A stretch of DNA of 39,690 nt, from positions 1-39,690 of the forward strand of contig NZ_SEWF01000048.1 of the NCBI RefSeq assembly GCF_004168285.1, in the 5' to 3' direction. The DNA is from Emticicia agri (GTDB taxonomy: Bacteria > Bacteroidota > Bacteroidia > Cytophagales > Spirosomataceae). Position numbers and translations under genes: made by a program. The notes beneath the pieces are model-generated. The model did no database searches. It was given only the letters and a program-made list of their open reading frames with translations, and was not told the DNA's origin. Positions 9,267 to 17,759 of this stretch are shown here, piece after piece; the first letter of the stretch is position 1, and each line of letters begins with the position of its first letter.

Positions 9267-9427
9267 GAGTATGTTTAAATTTTATTGTTCTGACCGAAAA
9301 GAGCAGATTTTTTAGCTAAACAAGGCGCATTTTGCAGATGTAGCCGGCAGCTACATCGAAAAAATGCAACGCAGTATAGCTGAAAAAGCTGCCTTTGTAG
9401 GTCGAACGATAATTTTTAAACATGCTC
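9267..9427. repeat. 161-bp imperfect palindrome (MITE-like or long hairpin element)
   Basis: The two halves of this segment are inverted copies of each other, roughly 80% matching with small indels. They start with GAGTATGTTTAAA, end with TTTAAACATGCTC, and are centred at about 9347 on GATGTAGC-CGGCA-GCTACATC. The palindrome begins 4 bases after the galE stop and has no ORF. TAAGT occurs at 9260-9264 and again at 9428-9432, a possible but imperfect target duplication because two extra bases stand on the left side. A separate small hairpin GTCGGG/CCCGAC follows at 9431-9448. The structure suits a non-autonomous mobile element or a strong transcript hairpin. Confidence 0.8.
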
Positions 9428-9494
9428 TAAGTCGGGATATAGCCCGACGATTTGTGTAAACGTTTGACTTATTTAAAAATAGAAAACAATACAA

Positions 9495-10559
9495 ATGCAA
9501 TCAAAACACATTTTAATAACAGGCGGAGCAGGTTTTATTGGTTCTCATGTTGTTCGTCTTTTTGTTACTAAGTATCCCGATTATCAGATTGTTAATCTTG
9601 ATAAACTGACTTATGCGGGTAATCTTGAAAACCTGAAAGATATACAAGATTTTCCTAATTATATTTTTGAGAAAGGGGATATAGTAGATGCTGATTTTAT
9701 AACGGCTTTATTTCAGAAATATAATTTTGATGGGGTTATTCACCTGGCTGCTGAATCGCATGTAGATAGGTCTATTACTGACCCGATGTCGTTTGTCATG
9801 ACAAACGTGATTGGTACCGTAAATTTGCTGAATGCTGCCCGTGATGCCTGGAAGGCAAGTGGTTTTGAGGGTAAACGTTTCTATCATGTATCAACTGATG
9901 AAGTATATGGCGAATTGCATGACCCCGAAGAGTTCTTTTTAGAAACAACCAGCTATGACCCCCGTTCACCTTATTCGGCATCAAAAGCTTCCTCAGACCA
10001 CTTTGTAAGAGCCTATCACAATACCTATAAACTGCCTGTTGTGGTATCTAACTGCTCAAATAATTATGGCCCGAATCATTTTCCTGAAAAACTGATTCCT
10101 CTCATGATTAATAACATCATTCATAACTTCCCTTTACCTGTATATGGCAAAGGTGAGAATGTGAGAGACTGGCTTTTTGTGAAAGACCATGCACGTGCCA
10201 TAGATGTGATTTATCATAATGGAGTAAATGGAGAAACCTATAATATCGGAGGTTTTAATGAATGGAAGAACATTGATCTGGTTCATTTACTGTGCAAAAT
10301 CATGGACGAAAAATTAGGCCGACCTGAAGGCACATCAGTTAAGTTAATTACTTATGTACAAGACCGTGCAGGCCATGATTTAAGATATGCCATTGATGCC
10401 AATAAGTTAATGAAAGAATTAGGATGGGAACCATCTTTACAGTTTGAAGAAGGTCTGGCAAGCACCGTAGATTGGTATCTGGCCAATACAAACTGGTTGA
10501 AGAATGTTACCAGTGGCGATTACTTGAATTACTACGAAAGTATGTACACAAACAGATAA
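9495..10559 (+). CDS. rfbB: dTDP-glucose 4,6-dehydratase
   Basis: The 354-residue protein is an extended SDR of the RmlB type, converting dTDP-glucose to dTDP-4-keto-6-deoxyglucose, a step toward dTDP-rhamnose and other deoxysugars. The evidence is the NAD motif GGAGFIG (10-16), the LDKLTYAGNLENL signature (35-47), HLAAESHVDRSI (83-94), the catalytic Thr134-Asp135-Glu136 triplet in VSTDEVYGE, and the Tyr160/Lys164 pair in YSASK. NCSNNYGPNHFPEKLIP follows, as in all RmlB proteins. The other rml genes (rmlA, rmlC, rmlD) are not in the window. The gene ends in a strong terminator. No clear TAnnTTTG promoter was found directly upstream, so it may be read from galE through the palindrome. Confidence 0.96.
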   Translation: MQSKHILITGGAGFIGSHVVRLFVTKYPDYQIVNLDKLTYAGNLENLKDIQDFPNYIFEKGDIVDADFITALFQKYNFDGVIHLAAESHVDRSITDPMSFVMTNVIGTVNLLNAARDAWKASGFEGKRFYHVSTDEVYGELHDPEEFFLETTSYDPRSPYSASKASSDHFVRAYHNTYKLPVVVSNCSNNYGPNHFPEKLIPLMINNIIHNFPLPVYGKGENVRDWLFVKDHARAIDVIYHNGVNGETYNIGGFNEWKNIDLVHLLCKIMDEKLGRPEGTSVKLITYVQDRAGHDLRYAIDANKLMKELGWEPSLQFEEGLASTVDWYLANTNWLKNVTSGDYLNYYESMYTNR

Positions 10560-10576
10560 TATTCTGTAATATACTT

Positions 10577-10612
10577 ACACGAAAAGCACGGGTTGCCTCG
10601 TGCTTTTCGTGT
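10577..10612 (+). terminator. Hairpin terminator after rfbB
   Basis: A perfect 14-bp stem, ACACGAAAAGCACG (10577-10590) and CGTGCTTTTCGTGT (10599-10612), has an 8-nt loop and lies 17 bases after the rfbB stop. It also sits just past the stop of the convergent transporter gene, so it probably serves both strands. The T-run is short. Confidence 0.8.
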
Positions 10613-10623
10613 TTAAGAGCCTC

Positions 10624-11547
10624 TCATTTATCGACTGCTTTTTTACTCCAGTAACTGGCTAATAGTGAGCCGTTGATATTCATAATAGGCCCGAATAAAG
10701 CAGGAGCTATACCAACTGTGGCTAATTTACCCATTGCCTTTGCTAATCCAGAAGCCAAGCCTGCATTTTGCAATCCTACTTCAATAGCCACTGTGCGGCA
10801 ATCCTGTTCTTGTAATCGGAATAACCTTGCACCCCAGTAACCAATAATAAAACCACCTACATTGTGCAGAATAGTTGCAAATACTAAGGCTAAACCAACG
10901 GTTTGCAAAGATTTTTGCCCGGCAGCGGTAATTATCAGAATGATAACAAGAATACCACCCATAGAAATAAGAGGTAATATTTTCTGTAGCCACGCATTGC
11001 GGTCTTTCAGAATTTTATTGATTAAAAAACCTATAATTATGGGTACAATAATCATTTTGCAAATGTCTATTACCATAGGCCAGAAGTCAATGGCAATAAA
11101 CTGTCCACCCAATAGTTTCATCAGAAAAGGCGTAAGCAAAGGAGCCAGAATAGTAGCTATAGAAGTAATAGTAATAGATAAGGCTACATTGGCCTTAGAT
11201 ATGTATGAAATAACATTCGATGCCAGGCCACTGGGCGAACAGCCTACTAAAATAACGCCTGCTGCGATTTCGGCCGGGAAATCAAACGTATTGGCAATGG
11301 CAAAGCCTAAAAATGGCATAATGGTAAACTGACAAACCAGACCAACAATAACCGCTTTTGGCATTTTAATAACCCCTAAAAAATCTTCAAAAGTAATGGT
11401 TGTACCCATGCCGAACATAATAATCTGCAAAAGCGGAATAATTAATTCTTTTAACTGAAAACCATTGATTTCGATAAAATACTGTGGGAAGAAATACGCA
11501 ATAGAAGCCGCTGCTATCAGGCAGAATGTGTAAATGTAGTTTCTCAT
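10624..11547 (-). CDS. Bile acid:sodium symporter (BASS) family transporter
   Basis: The 307-residue protein is almost entirely hydrophobic, with about nine to ten membrane helices. Two BASS fingerprints are present: GCSPSGLASNVISY (about 102-115), which in the family forms part of the Na+-binding crossover region, and EVGLQNAGLASGLA (about 258-271). Members move organic anions such as bile acids, pantoate, pyruvate or 2-keto acids with Na+ across the inner membrane. The substrate cannot be inferred here, since the neighbours (xerC-like and rfbB) are unrelated. The gene is 65 bases downstream of the recombinase gene on the same strand. It could be read from that gene, or from its own promoter, which was not recognised. 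Confidence 0.92.
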   Translation of the reverse strand: MRNYIYTFCLIAAASIAYFFPQYFIEINGFQLKELIIPLLQIIMFGMGTTITFEDFLGVIKMPKAVIVGLVCQFTIMPFLGFAIANTFDFPAEIAAGVILVGCSPSGLASNVISYISKANVALSITITSIATILAPLLTPFLMKLLGGQFIAIDFWPMVIDICKMIIVPIIIGFLINKILKDRNAWLQKILPLISMGGILVIILIITAAGQKSLQTVGLALVFATILHNVGGFIIGYWGARLFRLQEQDCRTVAIEVGLQNAGLASGLAKAMGKLATVGIAPALFGPIMNINGSLLASYWSKKAVDK

Positions 11548-11612
11548 GAAACAGACAGAGTTTTAGGTTGAATTTTCAGGATTTGTGTGGTATGGGCATT
11601 AGTAAAGTTTCA

Positions 11613-12506
11613 TCAGGCTTTAGGATGTGCCTGCTGAAATACTTTTTTCAGTTTTTCAATGGTATTATGGGTATATACCTGTGTGGCCGCCAGGCTTGTA
11701 TGCCCTAATAAGTCCTTGATGGCATTTAGGTCTGCACCACGGTTCAGTAAGTGCGTAGCAAAAGTATGTCTTAATACATGAGGGCTTCGTTGTTCGAGAG
11801 ACGTAACCAATGATAAATATCTTTTCACCAGGCGCTGAATAAACATCGGATATGCCTGTGTACCATTATCTGTCAGAATCAGGTAGTGGTTGTCTTTATT
11901 TTCAGGATTTTCCAAAAGCACTTCTTCCCGATGTTTCAGATAGGTATTAATGGCCTCTACTAAACTTTTGTTGATAGGTATTACCCGATGCTTATTTCTT
12001 TTTCCTAATACAGTCAGGGTATTATTATATAAATTAATATCGCCTATTTTTAAGTTTATTAATTCGGCCAAACGCATGCCCGTACCATAGAGTAATTCCA
12101 AAACCAATTTATCACGTAAACCCGTAAAATCGGATGAGAACTCTACCTCATCGAGCATGGTTTGCATGGGTTTTTCTTCTACATATCTGGGTAAACTACG
12201 GTCTGTTTTCAGGGCTTTTACTTTAAGCATAGGGTCTGAAGCAATAGCCTTGCGGCGAAGCAGAAAATTATAGTAACTGCGAAGGGTAGCAATTTTACGA
12301 TTGATACTGCGGTTATCCATTTTTTCTTCAGCCATACTGGCAATCCACGACCGTATCATCTGGGAATCAGCCTTTTCAGGTTCTTTTAACTCATACTGAA
12401 ATTCGAGGTAGAGAGAAAACTGCTTCATATCGCCTTCATAAGCCGTGAGCGTATGATGACTGAGCCGTTTTTCGAATTGTATATGCTGTAGAAAATAAGA
12501 AACCAT
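11613..12506 (-). CDS. xerC: Xer-type tyrosine recombinase
   Basis: The 297-residue protein has the XerC/D layout: an N-terminal SAM-like DNA-binding half (residues 1-95) and a C-terminal catalytic domain. All six catalytic positions are seen: Arg145 (TGMRLAE), Lys169 (LGKRNKHR), His243 and Arg246 (SPHVLRHTFATH), His269 (LLGHTS) and Tyr278 (QVYTH). Xer recombinases resolve chromosome dimers at dif during division, near FtsK. The placement downstream of rpsU on the same strand is, to my knowledge, common in Bacteroidota and supports a housekeeping Xer role rather than a mobile-element integrase. No att-like duplication was seen. XerC versus XerD cannot be settled by eye. Confidence 0.9.
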   Translation of the reverse strand: MVSYFLQHIQFEKRLSHHTLTAYEGDMKQFSLYLEFQYELKEPEKADSQMIRSWIASMAEEKMDNRSINRKIATLRSYYNFLLRRKAIASDPMLKVKALKTDRSLPRYVEEKPMQTMLDEVEFSSDFTGLRDKLVLELLYGTGMRLAELINLKIGDINLYNNTLTVLGKRNKHRVIPINKSLVEAINTYLKHREEVLLENPENKDNHYLILTDNGTQAYPMFIQRLVKRYLSLVTSLEQRSPHVLRHTFATHLLNRGADLNAIKDLLGHTSLAATQVYTHNTIEKLKKVFQQAHPKA

Positions 12507-12618
12507 ATTAACAATTAACTATTTACTTTGCTGCAAATAGAACTGCTAATATGGTTTAAAATATATCAAAATACAATTAACAATCGAACTTTCTTGTTCT
12601 GTGTTGACTGCTAATTGA

Positions 12619-12813
12619 CTAAATGTCTTCGTTGCTTCTCAACTGACCAACGTAACGAGCATGGATAATTTCGTTACGACGAGCTACTGAAGGTTTTTCA
12701 AACGCCTGACGTTTACGTAACTGACGCAATACACCCGTTTTTTCAAATTTCTTCTTAAAACGTTTTAACGCTTTATCAATAGATTCGTTTTCTTTTACAT
12801 TTACTACTAACAT
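12619..12813 (-). CDS. rpsU: 30S ribosomal protein bS21
   Basis: The 64-residue basic protein starts MLVVNVKENESIDKALKRFK and contains the bS21 core (ALKRFKKKFEKTGVLRQLRKR, split across residues 14-34) followed by AFEKPSVARRNEIIHARYVGQ. The start was set at 12813, not at an upstream in-frame ATG (12873). The coding similarity begins at MLVV, a strong Shine-Dalgarno sequence lies 7 bases before this ATG, and a promoter -7 element (12843-12850) overlaps the upstream extension. In Bacteroidota bS21 helps to hide the anti-SD of 16S rRNA, so the strong SD here is a likely autoregulatory device. The gene is upstream of, and probably co-transcribed with, the Xer gene. Confidence 0.96.
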   Translation of the reverse strand: MLVVNVKENESIDKALKRFKKKFEKTGVLRQLRKRQAFEKPSVARRNEIIHARYVGQLRSNEDI

Positions 12814-12820
12814 ATTAATA

Positions 12821-12830
12821 CACCTCCTTT
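12821..12830 (-). promoter_or_regulatory. Extended Shine-Dalgarno sequence of rpsU
   Basis: On the minus strand AAAGGAGGTG stands 7 bases before the rpsU ATG and can pair with at least nine bases of the 16S 3' end. Other genes of this window show no comparable purine block, in line with the general rarity of SD sequences in Bacteroidota. It decides the rpsU start. Confidence 0.92.
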
Positions 12831-12842
12831 TGTTTGGGGTTG

Positions 12843-12874
12843 CAAAATTAGGAAGAATTAATTTATTTTTCAAA
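12843..12874 (-). promoter_or_regulatory. Promoter of rpsU
   Basis: On the minus strand TTTG (12874..12871), 20 bases, then TAATTTTG (12850..12843) fit the Bacteroidota -33/-7 consensus. The predicted transcript starts near 12836 and has a leader of only about 20-25 bases that consists largely of the SD region. Confidence 0.8.
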
Positions 12875-12913
12875 TAGTTTCTTGATTTTCAGGAAATTAA
12901 ATCAAAGGTCGCA

Positions 12914-12942
12914 TTTGTATTTTCCGAAATAGTGTAGTTTTG
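12914..12942 (+). promoter_or_regulatory. Promoter of the Ppx/GppA gene
   Basis: TTTG (12914-12917), 17 bases, then TAGTTTTG (12935-12942) match the Bacteroidota consensus and end 22 bases before the ATG at 12965. The promoter is divergent from that of rpsU. Confidence 0.75.
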
Positions 12943-12964
12943 CGCATCATTTAAATACTTCTTC

Positions 12965-13888
12965 ATGAAAATCGCCATTATTGATTTAGGTACTAATACT
13001 TTCCATTTATTAATTGTTGAAAACAAGCAAACGCTATATAAAGAATCTATTCCGGCTAAAATCGGTAAAGGGGGTATCAGCCAGGGAATTATTTCAGAAG
13101 AAGGGATTCAGAGAGCCTTAAACGTGTTAAAACATTTCAGAGAAGTAATCAATACGCATCAGGTAGAAGTAAAGAATGTTTTTGCTATTGGCACCAGTGC
13201 TATCAGAAATGCCGGAAATAAAGATGAATTTATACAAATAGTGGCGCAAGAAACAGGCATATCCATACAGGAAATTTCTGGCGATAAAGAAGCAGAATTG
13301 ATTTATTATGGCATAAAAGAAGCGCTTCACATCAACGAAACATCTATGATAATGGATATTGGAGGCGGAAGTGTAGAGTTTATTATCTGCAATCATGACA
13401 AGATTTTCTGGAAGCAGAGTTTTGAAATAGGCGGGCAGCGATTAATGGATAGATTCATGAAAAGCGACCCTATTTCGATGCGTTCAGTCCAACAGATGGA
13501 TGATTATTTCCGTGAAAAACTGCTCCCTTTAGCCAATGCCTGTCATCAATATGCCCCGCAAACCCTTATTGGCTCGTCAGGGTCTTTTGATACCCTGATA
13601 GATATGTATTTTATGAAAGAAAAAGGTGAATTACCACCAGTAGAGCAGGTGAGTTTTGAATATTCACTACCGGAATTTTATAGAGCCTACGACGAACTAC
13701 TATTCAAAAATCACGAAGAAAGAATGGCAATTCCGGGCATGATTGAGTTAAGAGTTGATATGGTAGTAGTAGCCGTTTGTCTCATTAAATACATTATTCA
13801 AACTTTTGAAATTAAGCATGTCAGGGTATCTAATTACTCTTTAAAGGAAGGGATTCTGGCGAAGATATTGGCTGATAATAATTTTTGA
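12965..13888 (+). CDS. Ppx/GppA phosphatase family protein (exopolyphosphatase-like)
   Basis: The 307-residue protein has the actin-like ASKHA fold of Ppx/GppA enzymes, which release phosphate from polyphosphate or convert pppGpp to ppGpp. The visible motifs are the phosphate-1 loop IIDLGTNTFHLLIVE (5-19), AIGTSAIRNAGN (74-85), SGDKEAELIYYG (105-116) with the likely catalytic Glu, and the second phosphate loop MDIGGGSVEFI (130-140). The protein lacks the C-terminal HD-type domain of the ~500-residue E. coli enzymes, so it is of the short, single-domain kind common in Bacteroidota. Polyphosphate versus pppGpp preference cannot be told from sequence. It has its own promoter and no same-strand partner close by. 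Confidence 0.92.
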   Translation: MKIAIIDLGTNTFHLLIVENKQTLYKESIPAKIGKGGISQGIISEEGIQRALNVLKHFREVINTHQVEVKNVFAIGTSAIRNAGNKDEFIQIVAQETGISIQEISGDKEAELIYYGIKEALHINETSMIMDIGGGSVEFIICNHDKIFWKQSFEIGGQRLMDRFMKSDPISMRSVQQMDDYFREKLLPLANACHQYAPQTLIGSSGSFDTLIDMYFMKEKGELPPVEQVSFEYSLPEFYRAYDELLFKNHEERMAIPGMIELRVDMVVVAVCLIKYIIQTFEIKHVRVSNYSLKEGILAKILADNNF

Positions 13889-13943
13889 TAGGTGATTAAA
13901 TTATCTATCATATCAGCGAATTTATTGTAGTCATGTATTTAAA

Positions 13944-14060
13944 TTGTGGCGCAAACTTCCAGTTCGCGTTATCATTTAAAACTACAAAATGTTATTCTGA
14001 ATTAGTTTCAATAACCAAAAAGTACATAATTTAGCTGCGAACTGGAAGTTCGCGCCACAA
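13944..14060. repeat. Pair of inverted REP-like palindromes in the 325-bp gap between the ppx-like and SDR genes
   Basis: Left arm 13944-13967 (TTGTGGCGC, then AACTTCCAGTTCGC) and right arm 14037-14060 are 24-bp inverted copies with one mismatch, 69 bases apart. Each arm is itself a hairpin (GCGAACT-TCC-AGTTCGC in its perfect form). A palindromic unit repeated in opposite orientation is the layout of REP/BIME elements. The rest of the 13889-14213 gap shows only AT-rich DNA that should hold the promoter of the SDR gene, for which no clean consensus was found. Confidence 0.7.
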
Positions 14061-14213
14061 ATAATTTAACTACCCTTTAATTTACCTTCAATATTCTTTT
14101 TATTTCTCTGCTCTTATTTTGTCTCAACAACATAGCCTTCATTTTGGTTAAGGTTATAATAGTATCTTAGTTCAGACATTTCATAAACACAATATCCAAA
14201 GAGAAAATCCATC

Positions 14214-15020
14214 ATGGCAGAAAAGAAATTAGCAGGGCAGTCGGCTCTGGTTACCGGAGCAAGTTCAGGGATTGGCGAAGGCGTGGCTTTAGCCTTAGGC
14301 GAAGCAGGTGCCAATGTAGTAGTCAATTATAATTCTAATGCTGATGCTGCCAATATAGTAGTAGAAAAAATCAAGGCTTTTGGTAGCAATGCCATTGCCA
14401 TACAAGTTGATGTAAGCAAAGAAGAGGCAGTGCAGGCTATGTTTAAACAGATGTTTGAAGAGTTTGGTACGATTGATATTTTAGTCAATAATGCAGGCTT
14501 GCAGAAAGACGCCAAATTTGATGAAATGACCCTGGAGCAATGGCAAATGGTCATAGATATTAACCTGACAGGGCAGTTTCTTTGTGCCCGAGAAGCTATC
14601 CGGGAATTTCTCCGCCGTGGCCCCGTACCGGAACGCTCGCTGGCTACCGGGAAAATTATTTGTGTGAGTTCTGTACATGAACTCATTCCGTGGGCAGGGC
14701 ATGTAAATTATGCTTCCTCTAAAGGGGCAATCAAAATGCTGATGCAAAGTTTAGCGCAGGAATACGGGGATAGAAAAATACGTGTAAACAGCATTTGTCC
14801 GGGTGCAATTCAGACGCCCATCAACCGAGCGGCATGGGAAACCCCGCAGGCTTTGAATAGTCTGATGAGTCTGATACCTTATAACCGTATCGGACAGCCA
14901 AGCGATATTGGTAAATTAGCAGTTTTCTTAGCATCAGACGATTCAGATTATATTACCGGAACAAGTACTTTTATTGATGGAGGCATGACAGTGTTTGAAG
15001 GCTTTGCCACCGGGGGATAA
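14214..15020 (+). CDS. Short-chain dehydrogenase, glucose 1-dehydrogenase-like
   Basis: The 268-residue classical SDR has the cofactor motif TGASSGIG (14-21), NNAG (92-95), and the catalytic Ser153, Tyr166 and Lys170 (NYASSKGAIK), with the substrate-side VNSICPGAIQTPIN segment after it. Similarity to the glucose 1-dehydrogenase group (hexameric-type SDRs that oxidise beta-D-glucose to gluconolactone with NAD(P)+) is good over the whole length. SDR specificity is often misjudged, so this name is tentative. Support comes from the next gene, a GH63-type glucosidase 51 bases downstream on the same strand, which could supply free glucose. A short insertion (RRGPVPERSLATGK, about 134-147) before the catalytic strand is seen in this subgroup. 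Confidence 0.87.
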   Translation: MAEKKLAGQSALVTGASSGIGEGVALALGEAGANVVVNYNSNADAANIVVEKIKAFGSNAIAIQVDVSKEEAVQAMFKQMFEEFGTIDILVNNAGLQKDAKFDEMTLEQWQMVIDINLTGQFLCAREAIREFLRRGPVPERSLATGKIICVSSVHELIPWAGHVNYASSKGAIKMLMQSLAQEYGDRKIRVNSICPGAIQTPINRAAWETPQALNSLMSLIPYNRIGQPSDIGKLAVFLASDDSDYITGTSTFIDGGMTVFEGFATGG

Positions 15021-15071
15021 TTGTCCAAATCAAGCTACTAAATCTACTGACTGAACTCTGACAAATTTCCC

Positions 15072-17759
15072 ATGAATCCTGAACAAGAAAGGCTTAATAC
15101 AAATGCCCTTAAGGAGGTACCATTAGAAAAATGGGGACCTTATTTGTCAGAAAGACAATGGGCGACTGTAAGGGAAGATTATAGTGCCAACGGCGATGCT
15201 TGGAGCTATTTCCCGCATGACCATGCTCGTTCGAGAGTGTATCGCTGGGGAGAAGATGGACTGGGAGGTATATCTGATGCACGCCAGAACCTTTGCTTTG
15301 CTTTAGCTCTCTGGAATGGTAAAGACCCTATTTTGAAAGAAAGACTTTTTGGACTAACCAACAGCGAAGGCAATCATGGCGAGGATGTAAAAGAACTATA
15401 TTACTATTTAGATAATGTTCCGACACATGCTTACATGAAGTTTCTCTATCAATATCCGCAGGAAGCATTCCCGTATGAAAAATTGATAGAAGAAAACCGG
15501 AGCCGAACCAGAAAACAGCATGAATATGAGTTACTGGATACAGGAGTTTTCGACAATAACAGATACTTTGATGTTTTTGTAGAATATGCCAAAAACAATG
15601 CAGAAGATGTTTGTATTCAGATAGAGGTCTGGAACAGAGGCGATACAAATGCAACTATTTGGGTTTTACCGACGTTATGGTTCCGAAACAGATGGGCTTA
15701 TGGAGATTTGACACAAAAGCCATTGATACAGGCCCAAGGTGATGGTTGTGTGCGGGCCAGCCATGAGTTTCTGGAAGATTATTTCTTCTATTTTCAGTCA
15801 GCAAAAGCAAGTTTATTTACTGAAAATGAAACAAACATAGAGCGGATTTTTGGAGCTACTAACCATAGTCCTTTTGTAAAAGATGCTTTTCATGAAGCTA
15901 TTTGTGAGGGAAATGAAGAACTCTATCGTTTGTTAAAGAATAATCAGCAGGGAACCAAATTTGCCCCGATTTACGAATTAAGTATTGAGCCGAAATCTTC
16001 GCAGAAGATAATGCTCCGATTATCCAATACAGAGAATGTTGACCCTTTTAATCATAGCTTTAGCCAGATATTTTCAGATAGACGCCAGGAAACTGAAGAG
16101 TTTTATCAAAGGTATGCGCCGTCCGAAAAATATCAATCAGATTCCCAATCGGCTGATAAGGAACTGCAAGGCTCCAGAACAAGCGATTTAAAAAATATAC
16201 AGCGACAAGTCTTTGCCGGACTCTTATGGAGCAAGCAGTATTATCATTATGATATAGAACGCTGGCTTGAAGGAGACCCGAATCAGATTGCGCCACCTGA
16301 CGAGCGGTTTTTAGGAAGAAATGCCGAATGGACACATCTGAAAAATCAGGATGTGATGTCAATGTCCGATACCTGGGAGTATCCCTGGTATGCTGCCTGG
16401 GATTTAGCTTTTCATTGCCTGCCGATGGCTATGCTTGACCCTACTTTTGCCAAAAATCAGCTTATCTTAATTACAAGAGAGTGGTTCATGAGTCCTAATG
16501 GGCAGATACCTGCCTATGAATGGAATTTCTCCGATGTCAACCCACCTGTGCATGCGTGGTCGGCTTTATCAATCTATCGTATCGAAAAGACCTTGCATGG
16601 CAAAGAAGATCTTAATTTCTTGAAACGGATATTTCAGAAATTGCTTATCAACTTTACGTGGTGGGCAAACCGTGAAGACGAAAACGGGAATAATATCTTT
16701 ACCGGAGGTTTTTTAGGCTTAGATAATATTGGGGTCATTGACAGAGATAATCTTCCCTTAAACTCGCATTTAGAGCAGGTAGACGCTACCGCATGGATGG
16801 CCATGTATGCACTGAACATGATGGATATTGCTTTGGAAATTGCCCGACACGACCCCGGTTTTGAAGATGTAGCCACAAAATTTTACGAGCATTTTGTACT
16901 GATTGCCGAATCTTTGAATAAAGGCTTATGGGATACGGAAGAAAGTTTCTTTTATGACTTGCTTTATACCCAGGGCGGAAAGATTACTCCTATGAAAGTG
17001 CGCTCCATCGTAGGTTTAAGTGCCTTGTTTGCAGTATCAATTATCGACCAGAAGAAAATGGCTGATTTACCTGATTTCAAAAAACGTATTTCTTATATCA
17101 GAGATTACCGCACAAAAGCCAATAAATTTTTGCCCAGTGAACAAATGGCTGAAGATGGTAATATTTTGCTTTCTTTGGTAAACAGAACAATGCTCACAAA
17201 ACTTTTGCAAGTAATGCTTGACGAGAATGAGTTTTTGTCGGTAGGAGGTATTCGTGCTTTATCAAAATACTATGAAAAAAATCCTTATTCGGTAAATGTA
17301 CAGGAAGTTGATTATAGTATCAACTATATGCCGGCAGAGTCTGATTCCGGTATGTTTGGGGGCAATTCTAACTGGCGAGGGCCTGTATGGATGCCTGTTA
17401 ACTACTTAATCATTAAGTCTTTAAAGAAATACTATCAGTTTTATGGTGATAGTTTCAAGGTAGAGTTTCCAACTGGTTCGGGCAAAATGATGAACCTCAA
17501 CGAAGTATCAGGAGAGTTAGCCAACCGCATAGTAGGAATTTTTCAGCGAAACGAAGCAGGTGATCGTCCGGTACATGGCGCTTATCAGGAGTTTTACAAA
17601 AGACCTGATAATAAAGATTTACTATTATTCTATGAATACTTTGATGGCGATACCGCACGTGGGGTAGGAGCCTCTCATCAAACGGGCTGGACAGCCGTAG
17701 TAGCAGAATTAATTAATGAGGATATTTGGGAGAAAGAGACAGAGTTGCCTCTGAAATAA
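15072..17759 (+). CDS. Large GH63 / MGH1-like glucosidase
   Basis: The 895-residue protein without an obvious signal peptide resembles the large bacterial 'glucosidase' group related to GH63 mannosyl-oligosaccharide glucosidases and mannosylglycerate hydrolases. The N-terminal beta-rich domain carries the group signature YFPHDHARSRVYRWGEDGLGG (split at about 46-66). The (alpha/alpha)6 barrel contains WYAAWDLAFH, with Asp444 as the likely general acid, then NSNWRGPVWMPVNYL near residue 775 and GVGASHQTGWTAVVAEL near the C-terminus. It should cleave an alpha-glucoside in the cytoplasm, with substrates of the glucosylglycerate type as one possibility. The coupling to an upstream glucose-dehydrogenase-like SDR suggests a hydrolysis-then-oxidation pair. 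It ends at a strong hairpin terminator. Confidence 0.88.
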   Translation: MNPEQERLNTNALKEVPLEKWGPYLSERQWATVREDYSANGDAWSYFPHDHARSRVYRWGEDGLGGISDARQNLCFALALWNGKDPILKERLFGLTNSEGNHGEDVKELYYYLDNVPTHAYMKFLYQYPQEAFPYEKLIEENRSRTRKQHEYELLDTGVFDNNRYFDVFVEYAKNNAEDVCIQIEVWNRGDTNATIWVLPTLWFRNRWAYGDLTQKPLIQAQGDGCVRASHEFLEDYFFYFQSAKASLFTENETNIERIFGATNHSPFVKDAFHEAICEGNEELYRLLKNNQQGTKFAPIYELSIEPKSSQKIMLRLSNTENVDPFNHSFSQIFSDRRQETEEFYQRYAPSEKYQSDSQSADKELQGSRTSDLKNIQRQVFAGLLWSKQYYHYDIERWLEGDPNQIAPPDERFLGRNAEWTHLKNQDVMSMSDTWEYPWYAAWDLAFHCLPMAMLDPTFAKNQLILITREWFMSPNGQIPAYEWNFSDVNPPVHAWSALSIYRIEKTLHGKEDLNFLKRIFQKLLINFTWWANREDENGNNIFTGGFLGLDNIGVIDRDNLPLNSHLEQVDATAWMAMYALNMMDIALEIARHDPGFEDVATKFYEHFVLIAESLNKGLWDTEESFFYDLLYTQGGKITPMKVRSIVGLSALFAVSIIDQKKMADLPDFKKRISYIRDYRTKANKFLPSEQMAEDGNILLSLVNRTMLTKLLQVMLDENEFLSVGGIRALSKYYEKNPYSVNVQEVDYSINYMPAESDSGMFGGNSNWRGPVWMPVNYLIIKSLKKYYQFYGDSFKVEFPTGSGKMMNLNEVSGELANRIVGIFQRNEAGDRPVHGAYQEFYKRPDNKDLLLFYEYFDGDTARGVGASHQTGWTAVVAELINEDIWEKETELPLK

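Noticed and set aside
11613-12506. Integrase of a mobile island
   Set aside because: Sequence and position beside rpsU fit a housekeeping Xer recombinase, and no attachment-site duplication or cargo was seen.
12814-12873. N-terminal extension of bS21 from the ATG at 12873
   Set aside because: The extra 20 residues overlap the promoter -7 element and the SD, and the family sequence starts at MLVV.
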